Source of the DNA: Sva-07 sp963728195
Lineage (GTDB): Bacteria > Actinomycetota > Acidimicrobiia > Acidimicrobiales > Ilumatobacteraceae
Length of the DNA stretch: 64,000 nucleotides
Reading direction: 5' to 3'
Assembly (NCBI GenBank): GCA_963728195.1
Contig: CAVSIX010000015.1
Coordinates: forward strand, 61,502-125,501
Part shown: positions 24,474-34,669 of the stretch, one piece after another
How positions within the stretch are numbered: position 1 is the stretch's first letter
Layout of the letters: each line of letters begins with the position of its first letter
Made by a program: the position numbers and the translations under genes
Notes under the pieces: generated by a model
Database searches by the model: none
What the model was told of the DNA's origin: nothing
What the model saw: only the letters and a program-made list of their open reading frames with translations

Positions 24474-25043
24474 TCAGCCGATCCACTTCGGCGTGAACGC
24501 CGCTGCGGGCGACACGGCGATCTCGATCGCTTCGTCGACGCTCACGGTACGCCGAGCGAGCGCCGCATTTGCCGAGCTGACGAAGCCGGCGGCGACCGAC
24601 GACTCGATGAACTCGAACAGCGGGGCGAAGTAGTCGGCGACGTCGAGGAACACGACGGGCACGGCGACCAGACCCAACTGGTTCCAGGTGATCATCTCGA
24701 AGGCCTCGTCGAGCGTTCCGAACCCGCCCGCCATCACGATGACGCCGTCGGACAGCTCGGCCATCCGAGCCTTGCGGGCATGCATGCTCGCCGTGACCTC
24801 CAACTCGCTCAGGCTGCGGTGGGCGACCTCTGCGGCGACCAGCTGCTCGGTCATCACGCCGGTGACCGCACCGCCGGTTACGAGCGCAGCATCGGCGACC
24901 ACACCCATCAACCCGACGTGGCCGCCGCCGTAGACCAGGCGATGTCCGCCGCCGGCGATTGCGGCACCGAGCGAGTGCGCCGCCCGGCGGAACTCCGGAT
25001 CGGATCCCGAACTCGATCCACAGAACACACAGATGGCTGCCAT
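24474..25043 (-). CDS. LOG family Rossmann-fold protein (cytokinin riboside 5'-monophosphate phosphoribohydrolase type)
   Basis: 189 residues from MAAICVFCGSSSGSD; a GTG one codon upstream (25046) is an alternative. LOG motifs: CVFCGSS, LVYGGGHVGLMG, and AGGFGTLDEAFEM (the PGGxGTxxE site with Ala for Pro). The Arg in MHARKARM belongs to the substrate pocket. These enzymes hydrolyse the N-glycosidic bond of nucleoside 5'-monophosphates, releasing the base; in bacteria the substrate is often AMP-like. Convergent with the lipoprotein gene, 9 nt away. Confidence 0.88.
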   Translation of the reverse strand: MAAICVFCGSSSGSDPEFRRAAHSLGAAIAGGGHRLVYGGGHVGLMGVVADAALVTGGAVTGVMTEQLVAAEVAHRSLSELEVTASMHARKARMAELSDGVIVMAGGFGTLDEAFEMITWNQLGLVAVPVVFLDVADYFAPLFEFIESSVAAGFVSSANAALARRTVSVDEAIEIAVSPAAAFTPKWIG

Positions 25044-25116
25044 CACCCCATCATGTGTCGTAGCGGCCGGTCCCGCACCGTGGGCTGCTCAAATGGCTGC
25101 GTCGATTACCGGCCAG

Positions 25117-25122
25117 TAACGT
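25117..25122 (+). promoter_or_regulatory. -10 element (TAACGT) for 25130
   Basis: TAACGT, 7 nt before the ATG at 25130. Confidence 0.5.
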
Positions 25123-25129
25123 CTGGTGC

Positions 25130-26761
25130 ATGACCGAGATCGCCGCTCCCGACCTGCCTGCTGCCGCCGACGCCATCGATCTCGCGGACCGATTGGTCGG
25201 CAAGGCGGTGCGTCAACTGGCCGCATCGGGCGGACCCGACGTCCACCAGGTGCTCGCCTACGACATCGCTCACGCCGCCTCCGGAGTGGCCACGGCGCGG
25301 TCGCTGATCGACTACGGCGCGAAGGGCGAGGTCGAGGCGAAGATCACCTGTGCATTCGCCGCCGACATGCTGCACGACCTCGCCGGCAAGGTGCTGGGGC
25401 GTGAGGACGACTGGGGCGTCGAGCGCGACCCGCTCGCCGAAGCCCATGCGTTCATCACCCGCTTCCGTGCTCCCGAGTTCCTCGCCTCACTCGCCGACCA
25501 GGCCGGCCCACGTCACCTCGACGACGACATGGAGATGGTGGCCGACACGTTCCGCGCCTTCGCCCAGAACGTGATCGCACCACACGCCGAGCACGTCCAC
25601 CGCAACAACGCCGACGTGCCCGAGGAGATCGTGACCGGTCTCGCCGAACTCGGTGCATTCGGCCTCAGCGTGCCAGCGGAGTACGGCGGCTACAGCGAGG
25701 GAGGCGACTCGGAGTACATCGCGATGGTCGCTGCAACCGAGGAGCTGTCGCGCGCCAGCCTGGGCATCGGCGGTTCGTTGATCACGCGGCCCGAGATCCT
25801 CACCCGAGCACTGGTCAAGGGCGGCACCGAGGAACAGAAGCAGAAGTGGCTGCCGAAGCTGGCGACCGCCGAGGTGATGCCCGCGGTGGCGGTGACCGAG
25901 CCCGACTACGGCAGCGACGTCGCCGGCATCAAGGTGACCGCCACTCCAGCGCCCGGCCCCGACGGTGCCGACGGATGGGTGATCAACGGCGTCAAGACAT
26001 GGTGCACGTTCGGCGCCCGAGCCGACGCACTCACGCTGCTCGCGCGCACCGACCCCGACCGCTCGAAGACCCACCGCGGCCTCACGTTGTTCATCGTGCC
26101 CAAGCCCCGCGGCGACAGCCACGGCTTCCAGCTGACGCAGGAGCCGATCGACGTCGACGGCAACCAGCGCGTCGGCAAGATGGAGGGCCGTCCGATCGAC
26201 ACGATCGGCTATCGGGGCATGCACTCCTACGAGATCGCCCTCGAGGACTGGTGGGTGCCCGCCGAGAACCAGGTCGGCATGGAAGACGGCCTCGGCAAGG
26301 GGTTCTACTACCAGATGGCCGGATTCGAGAACGGCCGGTTGCAGACCGCCGCCCGCGCCGTCGGGGTCATGCAGGCCGCCTACGAGGCTGCCCTGGACTA
26401 CGCCGAGAACCGCAAGGTGTTCGGCGAGGCGATCATCGACTACGAACTCACCCGCGCCAAGCTCGGCCGGATGGCCGTGCTCACGCAGGCGGGCCGCCAG
26501 TTCTCCTATGCGGTCGCCACGCTGATGGCGAAGGGCGAGGGAGCGATGGAGGCGTCGATGGTCAAGGCGTACGTGTGCAAGGCCGCCGAGTGGGTGAGCC
26601 GCGAGGCGATGCAGATCCACGGCGGCATGGGCTACGCCGAGGAGTTCCCGGTCAGCCGCCTGTTCGTCGACGCTCGGGTGCTGTCGATCTTCGAGGGCGC
26701 CGACGAGACGCTGTGCCTCAAAGTGATCGCCCGCCAGCTGATCTCGGCGACGAACGCCTGA
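25130..26761 (+). CDS. Acyl-CoA dehydrogenase, probable methylsuccinyl-CoA dehydrogenase
   Basis: 543 residues, about 150 longer than ordinary acyl-CoA dehydrogenases because of an N-terminal helical domain (DLADRLVGKAVRQLA, HAASGVATARSLIDYGAKGEVEA). The FAD enzyme core follows from ~150: VPAEYGGYSEGG, AVTEPDYGSDVAGIKVTA, GVKTWCTFG, ARAVGVMQAAYEAALDYAENR, QIHGGMGYAEEFPVSRLFVDARVLSIFEGADE. The long form and the extension match Mcd of the ethylmalonyl-CoA pathway, which oxidises (2S)-methylsuccinyl-CoA to mesaconyl-CoA. The mesaconyl-CoA hydratase and methylmalyl-CoA lyase candidates lie 15 kb away, so the pathway genes would be scattered. Confidence 0.85.
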   Translation: MTEIAAPDLPAAADAIDLADRLVGKAVRQLAASGGPDVHQVLAYDIAHAASGVATARSLIDYGAKGEVEAKITCAFAADMLHDLAGKVLGREDDWGVERDPLAEAHAFITRFRAPEFLASLADQAGPRHLDDDMEMVADTFRAFAQNVIAPHAEHVHRNNADVPEEIVTGLAELGAFGLSVPAEYGGYSEGGDSEYIAMVAATEELSRASLGIGGSLITRPEILTRALVKGGTEEQKQKWLPKLATAEVMPAVAVTEPDYGSDVAGIKVTATPAPGPDGADGWVINGVKTWCTFGARADALTLLARTDPDRSKTHRGLTLFIVPKPRGDSHGFQLTQEPIDVDGNQRVGKMEGRPIDTIGYRGMHSYEIALEDWWVPAENQVGMEDGLGKGFYYQMAGFENGRLQTAARAVGVMQAAYEAALDYAENRKVFGEAIIDYELTRAKLGRMAVLTQAGRQFSYAVATLMAKGEGAMEASMVKAYVCKAAEWVSREAMQIHGGMGYAEEFPVSRLFVDARVLSIFEGADETLCLKVIARQLISATNA

Positions 26762-26780
26762 CCAACCCCCGACTCCTCTC

Positions 26781-26832
26781 CGTTTGCGTGAGATTTCCGG
26801 TGGACCGCCCCACCGGAACTGCAACACAAACG
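26781..26832. repeat. 52-bp palindrome, family B, copy 1
   Basis: Outer arms CGTTTGCGTG and CACAAACG, inner arms TTCCGGTGG and CCACCGGAA. It forms a doublet with copy 2, 21 bp away, in the convergent gap between 26761 and 26944. Confidence 0.85.
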
Positions 26833-26853
26833 TGGATGGCCGGGCTCCCTGTT

Positions 26854-26905
26854 CGTTTGTGTGCGGATTTCGGTGGACCGCCCCACCGGGAATGCCACGC
26901 AAACG
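26854..26905. repeat. 52-bp palindrome, family B, copy 2
   Basis: Outer arms CGTTTGTGTG and CACGCAAACG, inner CGGTGG and CCACCGGGAA; same length and layout as copies at 26781, 35919 and 36940. Confidence 0.85.
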
Positions 26906-26943
26906 TGGGTGGCGGGCTGGCGTGGCGGGCCGGCGTGGAGGGG

Positions 26944-27630
26944 TCAGGTGAGTTCGGCGGCGAGGTCGGCCACCGAGCAGATGCACTCGAACTCGGCGTC
27001 GGGATGGTCCTCGTACGGGTCGAGCAGCACCGGGTGCAGCCCGGCCGCCCTCGCGGCGCCGACGTCCATCGTCACCGAGTCGCCGACGTAGGCGATCCGT
27101 GATCGCTCGAACTCGGCGAAGTACGGCATCGCATGATCGAAGATCGCCGGGTCGGGCTTGGTGACACCGACGACGTGGCTGTCGACGATGCAGCGCATCT
27201 CGACGTGGGCGCCGGGACCGACCTGGCAGATCTCACGCTGCAGCGTCGCTTCGATCTGCCCGCTGGCATTCGAGACGACGCCCATCGGTACGCCCGCAGC
27301 GGCGAGCATCTCGAGCGCCGAGCGGCTCTCGGGGATCGTCCATCGCCACAGCCACGGCGACCTGGTACGCCCGAGAACGAACGCGGCCTCCTCCCTGTCG
27401 GCAGGATCGACGTCGACCGCGGCGACATAGGCGTCGTCGTAGGCGCCCCACGACCCTTCCGGTTCGGATCGGTCCGACTTCGCCTTCATGCCGGCGTAGT
27501 GGGCGCGGCGGTGCACATCGATCGACGTGTCACCGCCGTAGTGCGCGAGCAGCGGACCGATCACGAGTGGGTCCGGCAGCACCAGCACGCCGCCCGCGTC
27601 GAACAGGAGGGCGTCGAACCGCGTGGTCAC
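26944..27630 (-). CDS. HAD superfamily hydrolase
   Basis: 228 residues. HAD motif I is LLFDAGGVL, where the second Asp of DxD is Gly (D-A-G), as in many HAD phosphatase-like proteins. Motif II is VVSNASG, motif III Lys is in VTKPDPAIFDHA, and motif IV is YVGDSVTMDV. A helical cap lies between ~20 and 90. Likely a small-molecule phosphatase or dehalogenase-like enzyme; substrate unknown. The coding start (MTTRFDALL) is a GTG at 27630, 8 nt after the dienelactone hydrolase stop, so the two are co-transcribed. Confidence 0.85.
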   Translation of the reverse strand: MTTRFDALLFDAGGVLVLPDPLVIGPLLAHYGGDTSIDVHRRAHYAGMKAKSDRSEPEGSWGAYDDAYVAAVDVDPADREEAAFVLGRTRSPWLWRWTIPESRSALEMLAAAGVPMGVVSNASGQIEATLQREICQVGPGAHVEMRCIVDSHVVGVTKPDPAIFDHAMPYFAEFERSRIAYVGDSVTMDVGAARAAGLHPVLLDPYEDHPDAEFECICSVADLAAELT

Positions 27631-27638
27631 CGGTCGCC

Positions 27639-28331
27639 TCAGCCGAGCTTGTCGTGGAGGAACGAGGTCACCTTCGGCCAGATCTCGTCGTACTTCGCCT
27701 GGTCCTGGGTGCCGAGCGCGTTGTGCGGCGCCATGAAGGCGTGACCCGTACCGAGGTGGACCGTGATCTCGACGTCCTTGCCCAGCGCCTTCAGTTCGTC
27801 CTGGAGGTGCATCGCCGCCGACGGCGGGAAGAAGTCGTCGTGCTCGGCCATGTGGCCCTGGATCGACGCCTCGATCTTCGAGTAGTCGGGCTGGTCGTCA
27901 CCCTGCGGGAACCCGTAGAACGGCACGGCGGCCTTCACCTTGTCGGGCCGCAATGCGGCGAGCACGAACGTCAGCATGCCGCCCATGCAGAACCCGACGA
28001 CGCCGATGCCGTTGTCGGTGGTCGCGTCGTGGTCCGCGAGGAAGTCGACGGCGCCGCTCATGTCGCGTGCCGCTCGATCCGGCGGCATCGAACTCATCAG
28101 CTCACCGGCCTTGTCCATCTCGGTGTGCCCGGCCAGCTCGCCGTGGAACAGGTCCGGTGCGAGTGCGACGAACCCCGATGCGGCGAGCCGATCGGTCATT
28201 TCCTTGATGCCGGAGTCGAGCCCCCACCACTCCTGCACCACGATGATGCCCGGGCCGGTCCCGCCCTCCGGAAGCGTCAGGTAGCCCGACGCGTCGTTGC
28301 CGTTGCTCGGAAATTCGACGATGTCTCCCAT
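27639..28331 (-). CDS. Dienelactone hydrolase family protein
   Basis: 230 residues from MGDIVEFPSNGN. The nucleophile is Cys in VGFCMGGMLTF, with Asp in HDDFFP and His in GTGHAFMAP completing the Cys-His-Asp triad of dienelactone hydrolases. The early Glu in VVQEWWGLDSGIKEM is the charge-relay residue that activates the Cys in this family. The enzyme opens lactones or esters in the cytoplasm. TACGGT 6 nt before the ATG supports the start. Divergent from the aminotransferase with a 45-nt gap carrying both -10 elements. Confidence 0.9.
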   Translation of the reverse strand: MGDIVEFPSNGNDASGYLTLPEGGTGPGIIVVQEWWGLDSGIKEMTDRLAASGFVALAPDLFHGELAGHTEMDKAGELMSSMPPDRAARDMSGAVDFLADHDATTDNGIGVVGFCMGGMLTFVLAALRPDKVKAAVPFYGFPQGDDQPDYSKIEASIQGHMAEHDDFFPPSAAMHLQDELKALGKDVEITVHLGTGHAFMAPHNALGTQDQAKYDEIWPKVTSFLHDKLG

Positions 28332-28337
28332 GGCGTA

Positions 28338-28343
28338 ACCGTA
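28338..28343 (-). promoter_or_regulatory. -10 element (TACGGT) for 28331
   Basis: TACGGT, 6 nt before the ATG at 28331. Confidence 0.5.
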
Positions 28344-28364
28344 GACCGATCGGCGCCGGTGCCA

Positions 28365-28370
28365 TACGAT
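28365..28370 (+). promoter_or_regulatory. -10 element (TACGAT) for 28377
   Basis: TACGAT, 6 nt before the GTG at 28377; decides a start that lacks a clear Shine-Dalgarno sequence. Confidence 0.5.
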
Positions 28371-28376
28371 CGCGAG

Positions 28377-29744
28377 GTGACCCAACTCGACGCCCCACCT
28401 TCGGCGCTCCTCGGCGATGCCTACGCCAACGACCGTGCCCGCGTGTTCCATTCGTGGTCGGTCCAGAGCGCACTCGATCCCACCGTCATCGCTGGTGCCT
28501 CCGGCTCGAGGTTCTGGGATCCGAACGGCACGACGTGGATCGACTTCACCAGCATGTTGGTCAACATGAACCTGGGCCACCAGCATCCGAAGATGATCCA
28601 GGCGATCAAGGACCAGGCCGACGTGCTCACGATGGTGGCGCCGCCGTTCGCCAACGACCAGCGCAGCGAGGCCGCCCGGCTGATCGTCGAGAAGGCCAAC
28701 CGCGACGGCGCCGGCGGACACTTCGAGCCAGGTCATTTCGAGAAGGTGTTCTTCACCAATGCGGGCGCCGAAGCGGTCGAGAACGCCGTTCGTCTCGCCA
28801 AGGGCTACACCGGCCGGATGAAGGTGCTGTCGGCGTACCGCAGCTATCACGGTGGCACGGCCCTGAGCGTCGGCCTCACCGGTGAGCCGCGCCGCCTCGA
28901 GAACGAGCCCTCGGTGCCCGGGCTCGTCAAGTTCTGGGGGCCGTACCCGTACCGCTCGGCGTTCCACTCGACGTCGCCCGAAGAGGAGACCGAGCGCGCC
29001 CTGCAGCACCTGCGCGACACCATCGTGATGGAAGGTGGCGACAAGATCGCAGCGATCATCCTCGAGCCGGTCGTCGGCACCAACGGCATCCTCGTGCCGC
29101 CGCCCGGCTACCTCGAGGGCCTGCGGGCGCTGTGCGACGAGTTCGGCATCGTGTGGATCGCCGACGAGGTCATGGCCGGTTTCGGTCGCACGGGACAGTG
29201 GTTCGCCTGGCAGAACTGGGATGCGCAGCCCGATCTGATCTGCTTCGCCAAGGGCGTCAACTCCGGCTACGTCCCGCTGGGAGGTGTCGTCATCTCCTCG
29301 GCGATCGCCCACGCCTACGACGACAAGATGTTCCCCGGCGGGCTCACCTACTCCGGACACCCGCTCGCCTGTGCGACCGCGGTCGCGAGCATCGGGATCT
29401 TCGAGGAGGAAGGCGTGCTCGCCCAGGCGCGCCATCTCGGCGACGACGTCATCGGCCCGGCCTTGCGCGACATGGAGCAGCGTCATCGGTCGGTCGGCGA
29501 GGTCCGCGGGCTCGGCGTGTTCTGGGCGGTCGAACTCGTCGCCGATCCGGCGACGCGGGAGCCGGCGGCGCCGTCGACGGTCGCCGCGGTCGTCGCCGAG
29601 TGCAAGCGCAACGGCATGTGGCCGCTGTCGGCCGGCAACCGGATCCACGTCGTGCCACCGTGCAACACGCCCGACGATCTCGCCCGCGACGGCCTGGCGA
29701 TCCTCGACGCCGCCCTCTCGGTCGCCGACGACGCCGTCTCCTGA
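28377..29744 (+). CDS. Class III aminotransferase (omega-amino acid:pyruvate type)
   Basis: 455 residues from a GTG at 28377. Fold-type I PLP enzyme: FTNAGAEAVENAVRLAK, SYHGGTAL (Tyr-His-Gly stacking on PLP), IADEVMAGFGRTGQW (Asp binding pyridine N) and the PLP Lys in CFAKGVNSGYVPLGG. Class III enzymes use omega-amino groups such as beta-alanine or 4-aminobutyrate. The downstream region encodes dihydropyrimidinase, beta-ureidopropionase-like nitrilase and methylmalonate-semialdehyde dehydrogenase on the other strand, so beta-alanine or beta-aminoisobutyrate transamination is the likely role. Confidence 0.88.
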   Translation: MTQLDAPPSALLGDAYANDRARVFHSWSVQSALDPTVIAGASGSRFWDPNGTTWIDFTSMLVNMNLGHQHPKMIQAIKDQADVLTMVAPPFANDQRSEAARLIVEKANRDGAGGHFEPGHFEKVFFTNAGAEAVENAVRLAKGYTGRMKVLSAYRSYHGGTALSVGLTGEPRRLENEPSVPGLVKFWGPYPYRSAFHSTSPEEETERALQHLRDTIVMEGGDKIAAIILEPVVGTNGILVPPPGYLEGLRALCDEFGIVWIADEVMAGFGRTGQWFAWQNWDAQPDLICFAKGVNSGYVPLGGVVISSAIAHAYDDKMFPGGLTYSGHPLACATAVASIGIFEEEGVLAQARHLGDDVIGPALRDMEQRHRSVGEVRGLGVFWAVELVADPATREPAAPSTVAAVVAECKRNGMWPLSAGNRIHVVPPCNTPDDLARDGLAILDAALSVADDAVS

Positions 29745-29747
29745 TCC

Positions 29748-29791
29748 GTTCTCGTGAACAACGTCGCCCCCGGGTGGCGTACTTGTTCACG
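29748..29791. repeat. Palindrome, family D, copy 1
   Basis: CGTGAACAA on the left pairs with TTGTTCACG on the right around a GC-rich centre; starts 3 nt after the aminotransferase stop. Confidence 0.6.
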
Positions 29792-29830
29792 GAATGCCGG
29801 CGCGCATGGCGCGGGTCGACCGGACCGGCC

Positions 29831-29836
29831 TACGTT
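29831..29836 (+). promoter_or_regulatory. -10 element (TACGTT) for 29843
   Basis: TACGTT, 6 nt before the ATG at 29843. Confidence 0.45.
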
Positions 29837-29842
29837 GCCACG

Positions 29843-30535
29843 ATGACCGACTCGACGGACACGTTCGACGAGAGGCTCGCCCTGCACCTGCACACGTGGG
29901 TGGGCGAGTGGCCGCCGCCGTCGGAGGGTGTCCACGTGGTGGGTGATCCAGCGCGGCTGGAGCCGACGTGGGACGGAGCCATCCGCCCGCTGCAGGGCGT
30001 CGGTGACGGTGCCGGCACGGTGATCGCCGTGCCACCGGATGCCGTGTCGGCCGTCACCGAAGCGATCGGCGATGACCTCGAACGCCCCGGTCTCGGCGAC
30101 GAACTGGGCAGGATCCTCGGCGTGGGGCCGGCGGCATTCGGTGTGGGCGTGTTCCGCACCACCGACCGCGTCGATCCTGGGCTCGGCGACGTCGGCGAGT
30201 GGTTCGAGCACCAGACCGACGACCTCCCCGAATGGCTGGGCCCGTTCAACGGACCTCGACTCGTCGTGTTCGAGGACGGCCGACCGATCGCCGGCGTCGG
30301 CATCAAGGTGCACGACCGCTACGGCCAGGAGCTGTCGGTCGTCACCGACGAAGCGGCCCGGGGACGAGGGCTCGCCCGCCGCCTCGTCGCAACTGCCGCG
30401 CGGCGCATTCTCGCCGAGGGCGCCGTGCCGACGTATCTCCACGCGCCCGACAACATCGCCAGCGCCCGCGTCGCCGAAGCGGTCGGCTTCGTAGATCGGG
30501 GCTGGACCGTGCACGGCCTGTGGCCCCGCCGCTGA
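29843..30535 (+). CDS. GNAT family N-acetyltransferase
   Basis: 230 residues. The C-terminal half has the GNAT fold: GRPIAGVGIKVHDRYGQELSVVTDE (beta4), the acetyl-CoA motif ARGRGLARRLVATAARRI (R-x-x-G-x-G/A) near 175, and a late ASARVAEAVGFVDRG strand-helix. The N-terminal ~120 residues are a less conserved domain. Substrate unknown. It stands between the aminotransferase and the convergent pyrimidine-degradation operon, with its own start-proximal -10, so co-function with them is not implied. Confidence 0.8.
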   Translation: MTDSTDTFDERLALHLHTWVGEWPPPSEGVHVVGDPARLEPTWDGAIRPLQGVGDGAGTVIAVPPDAVSAVTEAIGDDLERPGLGDELGRILGVGPAAFGVGVFRTTDRVDPGLGDVGEWFEHQTDDLPEWLGPFNGPRLVVFEDGRPIAGVGIKVHDRYGQELSVVTDEAARGRGLARRLVATAARRILAEGAVPTYLHAPDNIASARVAEAVGFVDRGWTVHGLWPRR

Positions 30536-30570
30536 CCGTCGTTCCGGCCCCGCCCGAGCCGGTCCGCCCG

Positions 30571-30620
30571 CAACGCGTGAACAAAATGGGCCGGTGACGG
30601 GCCCATGTGTTCATCCGTTG
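30571..30620. repeat. Palindrome, family D, copy 2
   Basis: Nested inverted arms CAACG/CGTTG, TGAACA/TGTTCA and ATGGGCC/GGGCCCAT around GGTGAC. It lies in the convergent gap between 30535 and 30634. Confidence 0.6.
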
Positions 30621-30633
30621 GAGAGTTGAGCAG

Positions 30634-31655
30634 TCACGACCGGGCGAGCGTTCGGTCCTGCAGTGCGGGGATCACGTGCTCGCCGTACTGGGCGAGCGTG
30701 TGCTCCTTGCCATCGTGCTGCAGATAGATCGCGAACTGGTCGACGCCGAGGTCGGCGAGCGCATGCAGGCGTTCGAGCTGGGCGTCGACCGGTCCGAGGA
30801 TGCAGAACCGGTCGATGATCTCGTCGGGCACGAACGACGTGTGCGTGTTGCCGACCTGACCGTGCTGGTTGTAGTCGTAGGCCTCACGCCCGGCGATGTA
30901 GTCGGTCAGCGCGCGAGGGACCGGTGCCGAGTCGCCGTAGCGCTCGACGATGTCCGCGACGTGGTTGCCGACCATCCCACCGAACCACCGGCACTGATCG
31001 CGCATGTGGGGCAGGTCCTCGGTCGGGCCGACATACGCCGGGGCCGCGACGCAGATCGTGATGTCATCGGGGTTCCGGCCGGCGTCGCTCGCCGCCGTCC
31101 GCACGGCACCGATCGTCCACTCGGCGATCGAGAGGTCGGCGAGCTGCAGGATGAACCCGTCGCACGTCTCACCGATCAGCTTGAGCGCCTTGGGTCCGTA
31201 GCCCGCGCCCCACACCTCGAGGCGGCTCTTCGACGCCCACGGCAGCGTGATCGTCGAGCCCTTGTAGTCGACGCTGCGACCGTTCGCGAGTTCACGGATC
31301 ACGTGGATCGACTCGCCCATCGTGGCGAGCGTGGTCGGCTTGCCGTTGGTCACCCGCACCGCCGAGTCGCCGCGCCCGATGCCGCAGACCGTGCGGTTGC
31401 CGTACATCTCGTTGAGGGTCGCATACGTCGACGCGGTGACCGTCCAGTCGCGCGTCGCCGGGTTGGTGACCATCGGCCCGACGACGATGTTGCGGGTCTC
31501 GTCGAGGATCTTGGCGTAGATGACGTACGGCTCCTCCCACAAGATGTGCGAGTCGAACGTCCACACGTGCGAGAACCCGTACGCCTCGGCCCGCGTCGCC
31601 AGATCGACCACGCGCGCTGCAGGCGGGGTCGTCTGCAGCACGACGCCGATGTCCA

Positions 31656-31656
<1 letters not shown>
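30634..31656 (-). CDS. Luciferase-like (LLM) F420/FMN-dependent oxidoreductase
   Basis: 340 residues from MDIGVVLQTTPPA. LLM barrel features: GFSHVWTFDSHILWEEP, the long GNRTVCGIGRGDSA, RLEVWGAGYGPKALKLIGETCDGF and VDQFAIYL at the end. The sequence resembles the F420-type subfamily often located beside hydantoinase genes. The ATG shares one base with the mmsA stop (TGATG), so it is the last gene of the pyrimidine-degradation operon (NIT, hydA, mmsA, LLM). It could carry a flavin- or F420-dependent step such as nucleobase reduction; this is inference. Confidence 0.82.
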
Positions 31657-33140
<1,484 letters not shown>

Positions 33141-33164
33141 GATCTCGGTCTCGTTTCGATGTGC

Positions 33165-33195
33165 GTTACGCCAGGGGTCAGACCCCCGGCGTAAC
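33165..33195. repeat. 31-bp palindrome, family A, copy 4
   Basis: GTTACGCC and GGCGTAAC arms, AGGGGTCAGACCCC core. Unlike other copies it is inside a co-directional operon, 25 nt upstream of mmsA. Confidence 0.85.
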
Positions 33196-33219
33196 GGCTG
33201 AGGTGATGGCGACATGAGC

Positions 33220-33250
33220 GTTACGCCTGGGGTCTGACCCCTGGCGTAAC
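33220..33250. repeat. 31-bp palindrome, family A, copy 5
   Basis: GTTACGCC and GGCGTAAC arms with the core in the opposite sense (GGGGTCTGACCCC). It ends 2 nt before the hydA stop and forms a doublet with copy 4. Confidence 0.85.
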
Positions 33251-33252
33251 GA

Positions 33253-34668
33253 TCAGTGGAGGTAGTTGCTGAGGCTGCGTTTGACGTACTTGCCGTGGCC
33301 CTTGCGGCCGACGTAGGTGTCGTTCTCGATCACGACGGTGCCTCGACTGATGACGGTGTCGACCTTGCCGTCGATCTCGAAGCCTTCGTACGCGGAGTGA
33401 TCCATGTTCATGTGGTGCTTGTCGTTGATCCCGATCTTCGTCTTGCGGTTCGGGTCCCAGACGAGGATGTCGGCGTCGGCGCCGGGTTCGATCACACCCT
33501 TGCGGTCGAGGCCGAACATGCGCGCCGGGGTCGTACAACACGTCTCGACCCACCGCTCCAGGCTGATCTCGCCGAGCACGACGCCCTGGTAGATCAGCTC
33601 CATTCGATGCTCGACGCCGCCGATGCCGTTGGGGATCTTGGAGAAGTCACCGAGCCCGAGCTCCTTCTGGTCCTTGAAGCAGAACGGGCAGTGATCGGTC
33701 GAGACCACGGCGAGTTCGTTCATGCGCAGGCCTTTCCAGAGGTCGGCCTGATGGTGTTCGTGCTTGGTGCGCAAGGGCGTGGAACACACCCATTTGGCGC
33801 CCTCGAAACCGGGTTGGGCGAGCTGGTCCTCGAGCGTGAGATACAGGTACTGCGGGCACGTCTCGGCGAACACGTTGAGGCCGGCATGCTGGGCAGCCGC
33901 CACCTCCTCGAGGGCGTCGGATGCCGACATGTGCACGATGTACAGCGGCACGTTGCCGGCGACCTTCGCGAGCTGGATCGCGCGATGGGTCGCCTCGGAC
34001 TCCAACTCCGCCGGACGGGTGAGCGAATGGAACTTCGGATCGGTGTCGCCGCGGGCGACCGACTGGGCCACCAGCACGTCGATCGCGATGCCGTTCTCGG
34101 CGTGCATCATGATCATCGCCCCGGACTCCGACGCGTTCTGCATCGCCCGCAGGATCTGGCCGTCGTCGGAATAGAGGACCCCCGGGTAGGCCATGAAGAG
34201 CTTGAAGCTGGTGATCCCCTCGTTGTCGACGAGGTAGGTCATCGCCTTCAGCGACTCCTCGTCGACGCCGCCGATGATCTGGTGGAAGCCGTAGTCGATC
34301 GCACAGTTGCCCGCGGCCTTCTCGTGCCACACGGCGAGCTTGTCGTGCACGCTCTGGCCGGTGTTCTGCACGGCGAAGTCGACGATCGTGGTGACGCCGC
34401 CCCACGCCGCCGCCCGGGTGCCGGTCTCGAACGTGTCCGACGCTTCCGTGCCGCCGAACGGCAGCTCCATGTGCGTGTGCACGTCGACACCGCCGGGGAC
34501 GACGTACTTGCCCGTCGCATCGATCGTGCGGTCGGCATCGACGCCCATCGCCGCAGCCTGGCCGGGCGCCAGGATCGCGGCGACCGTCTCACCGTCGATC
34601 AGCACGTCGGCCTCGCGGCGCCCGACGGCAGAGATGACCGTGCCGCCGGAGATCAGTGTTGTCGCCAT
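33253..34668 (-). CDS. hydA: Dihydropyrimidinase (hydantoinase)
   Basis: 471 residues from MATTLISGGTVIS. Amidohydrolase metal site: VDVHTHMELPFGG (HxH), the carbamylated Lys in TSFKLFMAYPG, MMHAENG and YIVHMSA histidines, and the final Asp in VVSTDHCPF. FGLDRKGVIEPGADADILVWD closes the small beta domain. The enzyme opens dihydrouracil or dihydrothymine to N-carbamyl-beta-amino acids. The upstream nitrilase-type gene ends 1 nt before this ATG, so beta-ureidopropionase and dihydropyrimidinase are made from one message. Confidence 0.92.
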   Translation of the reverse strand: MATTLISGGTVISAVGRREADVLIDGETVAAILAPGQAAAMGVDADRTIDATGKYVVPGGVDVHTHMELPFGGTEASDTFETGTRAAAWGGVTTIVDFAVQNTGQSVHDKLAVWHEKAAGNCAIDYGFHQIIGGVDEESLKAMTYLVDNEGITSFKLFMAYPGVLYSDDGQILRAMQNASESGAMIMMHAENGIAIDVLVAQSVARGDTDPKFHSLTRPAELESEATHRAIQLAKVAGNVPLYIVHMSASDALEEVAAAQHAGLNVFAETCPQYLYLTLEDQLAQPGFEGAKWVCSTPLRTKHEHHQADLWKGLRMNELAVVSTDHCPFCFKDQKELGLGDFSKIPNGIGGVEHRMELIYQGVVLGEISLERWVETCCTTPARMFGLDRKGVIEPGADADILVWDPNRKTKIGINDKHHMNMDHSAYEGFEIDGKVDTVISRGTVVIENDTYVGRKGHGKYVKRSLSNYLH

Positions 34669-34669
34669 C

